From Sorangium cellulosum (GTDB taxonomy: Bacteria > Myxococcota_A > Polyangia > Polyangiales > Polyangiaceae), in assembly GCF_004135735.1 (NCBI RefSeq), contig NZ_CP012670.1, positions 682,001-746,000 on the forward strand: 64,000 nt of DNA, written 5' to 3'. Below are positions 25,078 through 33,850 of this stretch, piece by piece. The translations under genes and the position numbers were made by a program. The notes under the pieces are model-generated. The model saw nothing but the letters and a program-made list of their open reading frames with translations. It did not search any database and was not told the DNA's origin. Position 1 is the first letter of the stretch; every line of letters begins with the position of its first letter.

Positions 25078-25324
25078 TGGTTCGTCTATCCGCACGACCG
25101 GCCGCGTCCGAGCCGGCAGAGCCCATCGCACCCTGCCGTAGACGCCGCTGCGCGTGCGCCCGACACCGCATGGCGCATGAGAATCCGCCCGCGCAGCGTC
25201 ATGCGAACGAACTGCCGCCCACTTCGCCTCCTCGAGGAGATGGACGTTTCCCACGACGACGCGTCGGTGTTCCCGCCCGCCCCTGACCGTCTCGCGTTCT
25301 CGCTTTACCGAGCCCGTGCAGTCA
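25078..25324. other. Spacer between array 2 and the RAYT gene
   Basis: No gene or repeat core was found. It could contain the right-hand recognition site of the RAYT element, but none was identified. Confidence 0.4.
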
Positions 25325-26245
25325 CTACGTCGTGAGCACGGCGTCGGTCACGCAGGCGCCGTGAAACGTGCGCATCCACCACGTCCCCGCAGGGAATACA
25401 GCGCTGCGTACGCCGGCACGCCATCGTTCGAGCGCCGCGCGGTACGATGCGCGAAACGCACGCACCGTGGCTGCAGCGATCCGCCACGCGCTGTCCTGCT
25501 CACGCCCGACCGCGAACGTCGGATTGCGGTCGCGCAGCGATTCGAAGCTCGTGGCCCGCTCGTAAGGGGAGATCTTGCTGGCTCGCTCGGCGCCCAGAAC
25601 ATGGAGCCCCTGCCGCTGCATCTCCGCATGTGCCTGCGCCTCCTGTCGCTCGAGCTCGGCCGCGACGTCACGGCGGAAGCTCTCTGCGCTGTCCCGCTCG
25701 ACGGCGGGCGGCAACGCGAGCGGGAGCGCCACTTCTTCGGGCCACTGTGGGTTTTCCGGGTCGAGGTACACCGTGGGACGCACGGCGCGCAGCACACCGT
25801 GGCCGAGCTCGCCCACATCCACCTTGGCGCCCGGCCACTCACGTGCATGCCGGACCAGGCCAGCGGCCACAGGGTTCGCGAGGACGTACGCGATCTTCTC
25901 GACCACGGCCGCGCGCGTCAGGAGTCGTACCACGCTTGTGGCCTCGTGGTCCCATACCGGCCCCTCCCACTGGCGGAGCACCTTCGTCCCGAGAGCGACG
26001 ATGCGATGGAAAAATTGCAAGAAGCGCGGCAGGACGCCCTGCGTATCGGTCACGATGACATGCAGATGCGATGACATCGCGCACAGCGCATGGACCTCGA
26101 TGCCGTGGCGGCGGGTCGACACGGCGAGCGCGTAGATCAGGAGCTGGGTGATAGCCGCATCTGGGCGGAAGAGCAGATGCCGGCGCAGGACGCGGCGGGT
26201 GATCAGGTAGGTGGCGCCGGCTGCAATCTCGCGGGGCTGGCTCAT
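25325..26245 (-). CDS. REP-associated tyrosine transposase (RAYT)
   Basis: A 306-residue Y1/HUH single-strand transposase of the IS200/REP-associated family. The HUH motif is HLH (His60, His62) in AMSSHLHVIV, and the catalytic tyrosine is Tyr120 in EKIAYVLANPVAAGLV, the usual Y-x2-x-N-P-V-x-A-G-L block. Known RAYTs cut and join single-stranded DNA at REP palindromes and are thought to disperse them. Start ATG 26245 is favoured because homology starts there; the longer frame upstream is made of translated repeats. REP-like arrays lie on both sides: array 2 on the 3' side in plus orientation, array 3 on the 5' side in minus orientation. The residues needed for catalysis are intact. The C-terminal part past residue 170 is longer than in typical RAYTs. 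Confidence 0.88.
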   Translation of the reverse strand: MSQPREIAAGATYLITRRVLRRHLLFRPDAAITQLLIYALAVSTRRHGIEVHALCAMSSHLHVIVTDTQGVLPRFLQFFHRIVALGTKVLRQWEGPVWDHEATSVVRLLTRAAVVEKIAYVLANPVAAGLVRHAREWPGAKVDVGELGHGVLRAVRPTVYLDPENPQWPEEVALPLALPPAVERDSAESFRRDVAAELERQEAQAHAEMQRQGLHVLGAERASKISPYERATSFESLRDRNPTFAVGREQDSAWRIAAATVRAFRASYRAALERWRAGVRSAVFPAGTWWMRTFHGACVTDAVLTT

Positions 26246-26356
26246 GGCCGGCGAACACTGACAAATGCCGTGCCGGGGCTCAGGGGGAATTATTTCAAGG
26301 ACTTGTCCCGTTCGGCGGGTGGCGGCCGCCAGGTTGTCCGCCAGCTTGGTGCTGCC

Positions 26357-26457
26357 CAACCTGGGCCAACCCGAACTGCGACTCAACCTGGGTCGGGTCG
26401 CGGCGTTCAACCTGGGTCGGGTCGCGGCGTCCAACCTGGGTCGGGTCGCGGGTCGCG
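26357..26457 (-). repeat. REP-like array 3, 5' of the RAYT gene
   Basis: Four copies of CAACCTGGG at 26357, 26384, 26408 and 26432; the last three form a perfect 24-base period with GTCGGGTCGCGGCG. On the minus strand the core is CCCAGGTTG, identical to arrays 1 and 2 but inverted relative to them. It fills the space between the RAYT start and the 3' end of the MATE gene. Confidence 0.85.
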
Positions 26458-26459
26458 GC

Positions 26460-27827
26460 TCATGCGACCCGCGCAATGTCGCGTCTCGTGAGGCGCAGGA
26501 GCCGGATGACGAGGACGATCGAGTTCGTGACGAGCCCTGTCGTGAGCCCCCACCAGAGCCCCTTTGCGCCGAGGCTCAGCGCGAACCCGAACAGGAGCGT
26601 GAGCGGAAAGCCGACCAGCCAGTGCGAGGCGATGTTGGCGAGGAACGGCAGCCGCACATCCCCTGCGCCCCGCAGCGCCCCGGCCGCGACCACCTGAACG
26701 CCGTCGCAGAGCTGGAACAGCGCGGCCACGTGGAGGAGCTGCGCGCCGATGTCGATGACCTCCGCGTCGGACGTGAACAGGCCCACGAGCGCGCGCGGGG
26801 CCAGGGAGAACACGAGCGCGCCGCACGCCATGACCGACGTCCCCAGCGCGAGGCCGAGCAGCGCGGAGCGCCGCGGGGACGCGCCGGCGCCGATCGCGTG
26901 GCCGACCCGCACCGACGTGGCGCCCGCCACCCCGAGCGCCCCCATGAACGTGAAGCTCGAGAGCCCGATCGCGATCTGGTGGGCCGAGGCGGCGTGCGCC
27001 CCGAGGCGCCCCACGATCATCCCGAGCAGCGAGAAGGCGCCGCCCGCGACCGAGAGGTGCAGCCCGATGGGCACGCCGAGCCGGAAGATCGTCCCGGCCG
27101 CGACGGGCTCGCGCGCGGACGCGGGGCGACGCGACCGCGCCGAGGCCACGACGATCGCGGCGAGCACGACGCTCCCCGCGCTCGTCGCGAGCCCGGCGCC
27201 CAGGGGGCCGAGGCGCGGCAGCCCGAGCCGCGGCAACCCCAGCCACTCCAGCATGTCGTCGCCGCGGACGAGCAGCCCGCACATCGCCGCGTTGACGACG
27301 TTGCCGGCGATCGCGGCGACCAGCGCGGGCCGCGTCTCGCCGTGGGCTTGCAGGAACGTCCTGTACACGATGTACGCGAGGAACGGGAGGAACCCGGGCG
27401 CGTGGCCGACCAGGTACGCGCGCACGCGCGGGATGAGCGCGGCCTCGACGCCCATCGGCTCGAGCAGCAGCGTCGCGGCGAGCGACAGCGCGACGCTCGG
27501 CGCCGTGAGGAGCGCGCAGCCACGCATCGTCGACCGGAGCGCCCCCCACGCCCGCGCGGGCTGGCCGGCCCCGATCGCCTGCGCCGCGAGCGGCTCGAGG
27601 GCGAACGCGATCCCCATCCCGAACGCCGTCAACGCGAACACGATGGAGCGCGCGATCCCGATCGCCGCGAGATCTTGCACCGAGTCGCGGCCGATGATGG
27701 CCGTGTCGACCAGGCCCATGGACACGAGGCCGAGCTGGGCGAGGGTGATCGGCAGCGCGAGGCGAGCGAGCGTGCGCAGCTCGGTGCGCGCATCGGCCCC
27801 GGGAGGCCCGAGCGAAGTGCGGCTCAT
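26460..27827 (-). CDS. MATE family efflux transporter
   Basis: A 455-residue inner-membrane exporter with about 12 hydrophobic helices in two similar halves, the usual length for the family. Recognisable MATE features are the early helix with LVDTAIIG, R-x-F-L-Q-A-H-G-x-T in the fifth helix region, and the second half with VGRLGAHAASAHQIAIGLSS and VRVGHAIGAG. It probably exports cationic drugs or metabolites by sodium or proton antiport. ATG 27827 has a GGAGCCAGG ribosome site; an ATG 25 codons upstream lies inside a tandem repeat and is rejected. The stop codon abuts REP-like array 3. Confidence 0.92.
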   Translation of the reverse strand: MSRTSLGPPGADARTELRTLARLALPITLAQLGLVSMGLVDTAIIGRDSVQDLAAIGIARSIVFALTAFGMGIAFALEPLAAQAIGAGQPARAWGALRSTMRGCALLTAPSVALSLAATLLLEPMGVEAALIPRVRAYLVGHAPGFLPFLAYIVYRTFLQAHGETRPALVAAIAGNVVNAAMCGLLVRGDDMLEWLGLPRLGLPRLGPLGAGLATSAGSVVLAAIVVASARSRRPASAREPVAAGTIFRLGVPIGLHLSVAGGAFSLLGMIVGRLGAHAASAHQIAIGLSSFTFMGALGVAGATSVRVGHAIGAGASPRRSALLGLALGTSVMACGALVFSLAPRALVGLFTSDAEVIDIGAQLLHVAALFQLCDGVQVVAAGALRGAGDVRLPFLANIASHWLVGFPLTLLFGFALSLGAKGLWWGLTTGLVTNSIVLVIRLLRLTRRDIARVA

Positions 27828-27852
27828 CCTGGCTCCGTGGTTCCCGCGTCTA

Positions 27853-27921
27853 GCCCCGGGGCCGCGCTGCGTCAACGCGGCCCCGGGGCCGCGCTGCGTC
27901 AACGCGGCCCCAGGGCCGCGC
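27853..27921. repeat. 27-bp tandem repeat, 2.6 copies
   Basis: Two identical 27-base units and a partial third lie at 27853-27879, 27880-27906 and 27907-27921. Each contains GGCCCCGGGGCC-type palindromes. It is located between the MATE start and the 3' end of the next minus-strand gene, and could act as a folded spacer or terminator. Confidence 0.75.
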
Positions 27922-27926
27922 GCGGC

Positions 27927-29375
27927 TCATCGCGCTGCCGACCCGACCGCTGCGTGAGACGGGGCCGGGTCTGCCTTCTCCGTGGCGCCGTGCTGGCCAC
28001 CCTCGTGCGCGCCGAGCCCGGCGTCGGCGCCGTCCGGCCCGAGGCCGATGGCGCGTCTGTGCAGGAACATCAACAGCCGCTGTGGCTCGTCGCCGAGCGG
28101 AACGAGCCCGATCCGCTGCTCATTGCTGGCCTGGGCGATCCCGCTGAGGAGCAAGCTGACCGTGAGATCGCTCTTCGCGTGAGGGAGCGAGACCCCGGCC
28201 CCGGTGAAGTTGACCGGGCAGCCGCCATTCACGAGGTGGACCACGCGCCCGGCGAGGCTCACGCAATACCAGTAGTGGGACGGGTCCTCGCGATCGCCCA
28301 GGAAGAGCGCCTGTCCCCGGAGGGACCCGTGCTCGAGATCCGACCCGTCCCGGCGGACGACCAGCTCCGGCGGGCGCGGCTGGGAGCGGATCTTCCACGC
28401 CGCGAACTCCAGGTCGAGCGAGGAGCAGCTGACGAGCCACACGCCGTCCTTGAGGTGGGGCCAGTGCGCCTCGTTTAGGGTCGTCCTGCCGCTGCACCCG
28501 AACACCATGTCGGCCCGCTCGAGGAGCCGCTCGTACGGCGCGTCGGCGCCGCCTCGCAGCGCCGGATCGTGGACGAGCACCTCGATCCCGCGCCGCCTGA
28601 GGCACGCCGCCACCGCCTTGCCGATGGCGCCGTAGCCGACCACGAGCGCCGTCTTGCTCGGGTCGATGCGCCCGACGCGGCGCTCCAGGTGCGCGTCGAC
28701 GCTCTCTCCGATGTACGTCGACTCGACGTTCCTCTTCGTCCACGAGCGCGCGACGTCGACGACCGGCATCCGCAGATCGGTGCTCTCCAGCTCGAAGATC
28801 CCGCGCGAGGTGTGCTCGACCGACGCGAACACGTCGACGAGCCCGCGGAAATGGTCGTGCGCGACGCGGATGAGCTTGCCGCCGTCGTCGACGAGCAGGA
28901 TCTTGCGCCGGCCGCCGGCCTTCGCCCACCTGGCGACCGTCGCGGTCAGCGCGTCGATCGCGGCCGCCTCCAGCGCCTGGCCGAGGGGGAGCCGCTCGTC
29001 CATCGAATAGCTCGAGCTGTGCACCGTGTAGCCGCGGTCGAGGAGACAGGCGACGACGCTGAGGTTCGTCGAGTAAGGCTTGCCGAGCACGACGGCGTTC
29101 CGGGGATCGAGCCCCCAGCGCTCCAGCTTGCGCAGGACGGCGTCGCTGTCCTGCAGGAGGTGCATCGAGGCGACCAGGAAGCAGTCCCCGAGGTCGACGT
29201 CCGGCGCCAGCGCGTGCGCCATGGCATCGAGGACGGGCAGGGTCACGCCGGCCTCGACGCCCACCCCCACACGACCGGAGACGAGCCCGTGCTTGCCGTG
29301 GGTCTTGAACAACCGCCGTCGCTCCGAACGATTGTTCCGCGCGACGCTCGAGAATGTCGAAGAGAGAGGGTGCAT
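27927..29375 (-). CDS. S-adenosylhomocysteine-hydrolase-like NAD-binding protein
   Basis: A 482-residue protein with a Rossmann NAD motif VVGYGAIGKAVA (about 237-248) set in an SAH-hydrolase-like frame: the KPYSTN and VEHTSRG segments correspond to the substrate-side STQDD and VEETTTG regions of AhcY, and VFGCSGRTTLNEAHWPHLKDG matches the T-G-N/D-x-x-x-H region. The catalytic residues of AhcY are not conserved clearly, so it is a divergent relative with unknown substrate. The C-terminal 50 residues are low-complexity. ATG 29375 has AAGGAC upstream; the open frame continues for 88 codons upstream without support. Confidence 0.7.
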   Translation of the reverse strand: MHPLSSTFSSVARNNRSERRRLFKTHGKHGLVSGRVGVGVEAGVTLPVLDAMAHALAPDVDLGDCFLVASMHLLQDSDAVLRKLERWGLDPRNAVVLGKPYSTNLSVVACLLDRGYTVHSSSYSMDERLPLGQALEAAAIDALTATVARWAKAGGRRKILLVDDGGKLIRVAHDHFRGLVDVFASVEHTSRGIFELESTDLRMPVVDVARSWTKRNVESTYIGESVDAHLERRVGRIDPSKTALVVGYGAIGKAVAACLRRRGIEVLVHDPALRGGADAPYERLLERADMVFGCSGRTTLNEAHWPHLKDGVWLVSCSSLDLEFAAWKIRSQPRPPELVVRRDGSDLEHGSLRGQALFLGDREDPSHYWYCVSLAGRVVHLVNGGCPVNFTGAGVSLPHAKSDLTVSLLLSGIAQASNEQRIGLVPLGDEPQRLLMFLHRRAIGLGPDGADAGLGAHEGGQHGATEKADPAPSHAAVGSAAR

Positions 29376-30307
29376 GTCCAGGGGTCCTTCTTGCCGAGGT
29401 GAGCTGCCGGGGCGGCTCGCGGCGCCCGGCCGAGCTCCTGTTGCTGGTTTTCGCGAGAGCACCGACGGCCTCGAGTCACCGCGAGGCGGGGACGCGCGAC
29501 GGCGCGGGCGGTGCCTCTCGGACCGCTCCGGAAGACGCAGAGACGCCAGCGACCCCCCTCGCGCCCCGAGCGCCCATGGCGTCAGGCCGCTGTGCTGTTG
29601 ACGCGCCGAGGCCTCGCCCCGTGCGCACCTCCCTGTCAATGCAACCCGAGGGCCAGGCCCAGAAGAGCGGAATCACGGCCGTTCCTGCGAGCCCGCGGGC
29701 CGAGGAGGCGGCCCGCGGGTGTGACATGTCACGGCGCGCTGGCAGGTCGAGCAGCGCCGGAAGCGGCGGCGCAGCTCCCGGCGGGGGCGCCCGGGCGCTC
29801 ATTTCCGCGGCGCGAGACGCCTCGAGCGCGCCACCGCCCCGGCGGGCGATGTCACGTGACATGTCGCACCCTGGCGTGACATGCGCCACGCGCCTGGGCG
29901 ACAACGCGCAGGCGCGGACGCCGAAATCGCTGCCGACGGCGGACCTGGAGGCGTTCATGACGATCGGCCGTGTCCTGCGGAATGGCTTCGGCTTTCCGAC
30001 GACCCCCTTCAGCGTGACGTGGCGGCCTTCGTGATCGAACGGCGCGTCCTCCATAGCAGGCGGACAGGCGCGCTCATAGCAGGCGGACAGGCGCGCTCGT
30101 CCACTGACTTGAATCGACCTGGGGCCAGCACACGTTCAAGCGGTATCGCGGCGCCGCGGGGGAGCGGCGGTGGGCAGAGGGCGCGGGGCGGGGGGGACGA
30201 GGGCTGCCCCGGGGGCCAGGCGGGGGCGGGGCGGTGGCCCTCCTCGGCGAGGGCTCCTCCGCGGCGCACCAGGGACGGGCCTGGGCGACGGTGCTAGGCT
30301 CTGGACC
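29376..30307. other. Long divergent intergenic region
   Basis: There are 932 bases without a credible gene; the open frames on both strands are low-complexity Ala/Arg/Pro translations. It contains a cluster of palindromic TGACAT/ATGTCA sites at 29721-29883 (separate entry). It must hold the promoters of the SAH-hydrolase-like gene (leftward) and the DinB-like gene (rightward). Between 30055 and 30090 the block AGCAGGCGGACAGGCGCGCTC is present in two tandem copies. Confidence 0.5.
29721..29883. promoter_or_regulatory. Cluster of GTGACATG palindromes
   Basis: GTGACATGTCAC (29721-29732) is a perfect 12-base palindrome, ATGTCACGTGACAT (29849-29862) a perfect 14-base palindrome, and GTGACATGCG follows at about 29876. 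Four to five copies of the half-site TGACAT in 160 bases of intergenic DNA between divergent genes suggest binding sites for a dimeric regulator. The regulator is not identifiable from this window. Confidence 0.45.
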
Positions 30308-30919
30308 ATGCAGCACGACGGTCCTGCCGCCCCGCATCAGCCCGTGGCCGGCGAAGCTCGTGGCTATCTGATCCGGCAGTTCGAGATAGCGTGGCAGCTC
30401 GCCAGCTATCACCTCGACGGGCTCGGCACCGAAGAGTGCTTGTGGCGCCCTGCGGACGAGGGATTGCACGTTCATCGGGCCGCCGATGGCGCGTGGCGCG
30501 CCGACTGGCCGGAGCACGAGGGGTATGATCTCGGCCCGCCGAGCATCGCGTGGCTGACGTGGCATCTCGGCTTCTGGTGGTCCATGGTGCTCGACCGCTC
30601 GTTCGGCGCCGGAGCCCTCGCCCGCGAGGACGTGACGTGGCCTGGCAGCGCCGACGGCGTGCGCGCGTGGCTCGGCGGGCTACAGGGACGGTGGCGAGGG
30701 GCGCTCGAGCGGGCCACCGACGACGATCTGCGATCGCCGCAGCGAACCCGATGGCCCTTCCAGGACCGCCCGTTCGGTGACGTCGTCGCGTGGGTCAACG
30801 TCGAGCTCACGAAGAACGCCGCCGAGATCGGCTACGCACGCTTCCTCCACGCTCGGAGGCCCCCTGAGAGCGCCGAACAGAGCCGGACCTGGCCAGGCGG
30901 CCGAGGGGGGCAAGGCTAG
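30308..30919 (+). CDS. DinB-like (DfsB-type) protein
   Basis: A 203-residue four-helix-bundle protein of the DinB/YfiT superfamily. The pattern has an early L-x-x-F-E-I-A-W-x-L-A-S-Y-H-L, the central I-A-W-L-T-W-H-L-G-F-W-W with a His that in the family belongs to a three-His metal site, and a late helix with E-L-T-K-N-A-A-E-I-G. Family members act as metal-dependent thiol transferases (bacillithiol, mycothiol, glutathione) or have unknown roles. ATG 30308 was chosen over an upstream in-frame start because the preceding 46 codons are low-complexity. Confidence 0.75.
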   Translation: MQHDGPAAPHQPVAGEARGYLIRQFEIAWQLASYHLDGLGTEECLWRPADEGLHVHRAADGAWRADWPEHEGYDLGPPSIAWLTWHLGFWWSMVLDRSFGAGALAREDVTWPGSADGVRAWLGGLQGRWRGALERATDDDLRSPQRTRWPFQDRPFGDVVAWVNVELTKNAAEIGYARFLHARRPPESAEQSRTWPGGRGGQG

Positions 30920-31307
30920 TCCTGCGTCACCGAAGTTCGTCCCGGGATCGTCGCGGAGGGGCCGGAGCGCAGGCGGGCCACAGAGTGCCGCGGAGCGGTG
31001 TGCGGGTACGAGGGGGCGCCATTTGAAAAAATGAACGATAGAGGGGCGCCAATTAAACAATGTAAATCGAAGCCTCGAACAATCCGCTCCAGATAGAACC
31101 AGTGCTTCTGGTGTGCCGCCATGGAGGCACGGGAGGCGCAAAGAGAGACGTCAGGGAGAGCAAAGACTCGCTCTTTGCGCGATTTGTGCTTTCCTCATGT
31201 CGCCTCTGGAGAGAGGCTTTCGATCGGGGCACCACGGTGTGCCGGGTGGGCGCCGATGCGCCCATGTCGGAGCGGTCGAGCTCCGGAGCGAGGAGAGGAG
31301 CGTGATT
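30920..31307. other. Intergenic with AT-rich imperfect direct repeat
   Basis: No gene. At 31013-31068 two copies of a block GGGGCGCCA-(T/A)TT-AAA-A-ATG-AA occur about 28 bases apart in an AT-rich island (TTTGAAAAAATG and AATTAAACAATG), which stands out against the surrounding DNA. This may be a promoter or leftover of an insertion. It lies 240 bases upstream of the GH114 gene. Confidence 0.4.
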
Positions 31308-32390
31308 ATGCGTCGTTCGTGTCCTGGGGTGGTCAAGTCGCTGATCCCTGTCCTTTCGACAGTGCTTGTCGCGTGCAGCGATGCCGGCACCGAGGCGGGC
31401 GGCGCAGGAGGCATGGGCCACGACGCGCCCGAGCGCTCGAGCGCGCCGGCCTCGGTGTCCGGCTCGGCGACGACCGGCTCGGCGACGACCGGCTCGGCGA
31501 CGACCGGCTCGGCGACGACCGGCTCCTCGACGACCGGCTCGGCGACGACCGGCTCCTCGACGACCGGCGCCTCGACGACCAGCTCGTCGACGGCCTCGGG
31601 GAGCGGCCCCGATCTCTGGATCCCGGCGCTCGAGACGTCGTGGCACTGGTTGCTCAGCCACCCCCTCGACCTGAACGATCCCAAGGACATGGGCCTGGTC
31701 GATCCCACCGGAGCGCCCCTCGATACCCCACCTCCCACGGTCTACGACCTCGACTGGGAGCACACGCCGGCGGAGACGGTCGCCGCCCTCCACGCGAGGG
31801 GCGCCAGGGTCATCTGCTACGTCGACGTCGGCGCGTTCGAGGACTACCGCTCGGACGCCGGCGGCTTCCCGGAGTCGGTCAAGGGCAACCCGGATCACCA
31901 CTGGGAGGGCTCGTTCTGGCTCGACATCCGGCAGATCGACGTCCTCGGGCCGATCATGCAGGCCCGGTTCCAGGTCTGCAAGGACAAGGGCTTCGACGCC
32001 ATCGAGCCCGACGAGGTCGACGGCTATGCCAATGACACCGGGTTCCCGCTCACCTACGAGGACCAGATCGCCTACAACCGATTCATCGCCGATCTCGCCC
32101 ATTCGATGGGCATGTCCGTCGGGCTCAAGGGAAACGTCGAGCAGGCCGAGGACCTGTGGCCGTACTTCGACTGGACGCTGAACGAGCAGTGCTTCGAGTA
32201 CGACGAGTGCGAGATCCTCTTCGATACCTTCGTGGCCAACGGAAAGGCCGTGTTCCACGTGGAGTACGACGATCCCTACTCGGGTCACATGACCGACAGG
32301 TCGCTCTTCTGCGAGCAGGCGAACGCGTGGAACTTCAACAGCATGGAGATGCCGCTCTACCTCGACGGCGGCCGATGGCCCTGCCGGTGA
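31308..32390 (+). CDS. Secreted GH114-like glycosidase (endo-alpha-1,4-polygalactosaminidase type)
   Basis: A 360-residue lipoprotein enzyme. Signal peptide with Cys23 after LVA, then a low-complexity linker of nine or so SATTG/SSTTG units encoded by a 15-base tandem repeat (about 31460-31590). The catalytic domain carries the GH114 marks: W-x-W-L at its start, VYDLDWEHTP, ARVICYVDVGAFEDYR, WLDIRQ, GFDAIEPDEVDGY with the acidic pair, and the late FVANGKAVFHVEY. The family cleaves galactosaminogalactan-type polymers, so attack on fungal or self exopolysaccharide is plausible for a predatory or soil myxobacterium. ATG 31308 has GGAG eight bases upstream. Confidence 0.85.
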   Translation: MRRSCPGVVKSLIPVLSTVLVACSDAGTEAGGAGGMGHDAPERSSAPASVSGSATTGSATTGSATTGSATTGSSTTGSATTGSSTTGASTTSSSTASGSGPDLWIPALETSWHWLLSHPLDLNDPKDMGLVDPTGAPLDTPPPTVYDLDWEHTPAETVAALHARGARVICYVDVGAFEDYRSDAGGFPESVKGNPDHHWEGSFWLDIRQIDVLGPIMQARFQVCKDKGFDAIEPDEVDGYANDTGFPLTYEDQIAYNRFIADLAHSMGMSVGLKGNVEQAEDLWPYFDWTLNEQCFEYDECEILFDTFVANGKAVFHVEYDDPYSGHMTDRSLFCEQANAWNFNSMEMPLYLDGGRWPCR

Positions 32391-32453
32391 CCACGGCCCT
32401 CCTCGCGCCGGGCCCGCCGCGGGCGTCGCGCCCCGTGCCGGCGTGCTCTCACC

Positions 32454-33455
32454 TCAGTCGAGCGCCTCGACGTGGAAGCTCGACTGGATCACGCGATGCT
32501 TCCGCGCGCCGATGTCGGAGATATCGAACCCGAAGCCCGCGCCCTGGTGCTGGATCCCGCTCGACGTCGCGCCGCTCGGCATCCTCTCCGACGAGCTCAC
32601 CGTCACGTAGACCTTCGCGCCCTTGGCGAACGCGGCCGTCATCGCGAGCGCGCGCCCGGCGAGCAGCGCCGCCGCCTCGCGCGCCACGTGCGCCCACACC
32701 GCCGCGGCGCCGGCCGAGGACGACCGCGCGCGCACGCCGAGCACCAGGCCCGCGCCGCTCAGGTGCACCTCGAACACCACGCGCACCGTCGCGGGCGCAT
32801 CGGCGGCGGCGCGCACCGCGTCCGCCACCACGGACGCGATCGTCCCGGCGGCCGGCAAGTCCAGCCCGATCGTCTTGTCCCGATCGCGCATCGCCTGGCG
32901 CAGCACCTCGCCGGCCTTGTCGGCCGGGGTCTCGCGCGGCGCGGGCGGCGCGGTCGGCGCGGGCGGCGGCGCCGCGCGCTCCGGCAGCACGCCGGGCAGC
33001 TGCCACACGGGCACCCCGCCGAGCCCGGCCACGCCCGGCCGCCCGTCCGCGCTCGGCGGGCCCCCGTACTCGTCGTGCCCGGTCGAGGGCGCCGGGACCG
33101 CAGGCGCCTCGGGCGGGACGGGGCCTCCTCCCGGCTCGACCGGCGCCTCCTGCGGCGGCCTCTCCGGCCGATCCCGCCGCTCGCGGCGCGCTGTCCGTCC
33201 AGGGACCGGCGGCGCCGCGTCGTCGCGCGGCCGCGCCTCCGGCTCCTCGGGCGCGGGCGGCGTCGTGGCGCGCTCCTCGGCGTGCTCCGGCCCGGGCGGC
33301 GCCACGGGCTGCACCTCGATCTCCACCTCGCGGTACGCGCCGCTCGAGCGAGCCATGAGCGCCGGGGCCCGGTCGCCTGCGAGCCACGCCATGAACGGAA
33401 TGGCGGCGTGGAGCAGCGTCGCTGCGATCAGGAAGCGGACCTCGCGGGAGAGCAA
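32454..33455 (-). CDS. TonB-like periplasmic protein, Pro-rich
   Basis: A 333-residue protein with one N-terminal membrane helix (FLIAATLLHAAIPFMAWLAG), a long Pro/Glu/Arg-rich spacer (about 40-185) and a folded C-terminal domain of about 140 residues. The layout is that of energy transducers (TonB/TolA), but the usual TonB C-terminal Y-P motif is not seen, so the assignment is structural only. It starts with TTG at 33455; no ATG is available nearby. It runs convergent with the GH114 gene. Confidence 0.55.
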   Translation of the reverse strand: MLSREVRFLIAATLLHAAIPFMAWLAGDRAPALMARSSGAYREVEIEVQPVAPPGPEHAEERATTPPAPEEPEARPRDDAAPPVPGRTARRERRDRPERPPQEAPVEPGGGPVPPEAPAVPAPSTGHDEYGGPPSADGRPGVAGLGGVPVWQLPGVLPERAAPPPAPTAPPAPRETPADKAGEVLRQAMRDRDKTIGLDLPAAGTIASVVADAVRAAADAPATVRVVFEVHLSGAGLVLGVRARSSSAGAAAVWAHVAREAAALLAGRALAMTAAFAKGAKVYVTVSSSERMPSGATSSGIQHQGAGFGFDISDIGARKHRVIQSSFHVEALD

Positions 33456-33850
33456 GCGCGGTGCACCTTGCTGGGTACAGCGGAGGGGCGCAAGTGCGCG
33501 TTACGTCACCAGCGCGCTCGCCTCGCCACGCGCGCCTCATCTGTACATCCGAGCACAGCCCGGGCACATCCCTCCCGCCTCCTCGCTTCACTGTCCGAGG
33601 CACCTGCTCCCGCGTGATCCAGCAGGATACAGGGTATTACGGCCGCGCTTAAATATGCGCCTGCGGCACGGTTGCCGCTTGAGCTTGATGCCGTGCTGGT
33701 CGATCCTCCGGCCCCCGTGACGCCTGGGGGCTCGCGGCAGGAGCAGAGAGTCAGCGCGGAGCCGGCAGTGCAACGCGCTCACGAGCACGAAGCCGCGCCT
33801 GGGCGGCCTGGGCCGGGTGTGGCGTCCCCGATGTAAGGAGGGGGATCGAA
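33456..33850. other. Divergent intergenic, nothing firm
   Basis: No gene. An AT-rich patch with GCTTAAATATGCG near 33648-33660 and a small hairpin GCGGCA-CGGT-TGCCGC at 33663-33678 could belong to the promoter of the hydrolase gene at 33851. No consensus promoter could be assigned. Confidence 0.35.

Noticed and set aside
29476..30054. A 192-residue minus-strand open frame in the large gap
   Set aside because: Low-complexity, no ribosome site, no family pattern; the palindromic sites lie inside it.
31460..31590. 15-bp repeat in the GH114 gene as a mobile or regulatory repeat
   Set aside because: It is an in-frame coding linker of SATTG units after a signal peptide, a common slippage-derived spacer in secreted myxobacterial enzymes.
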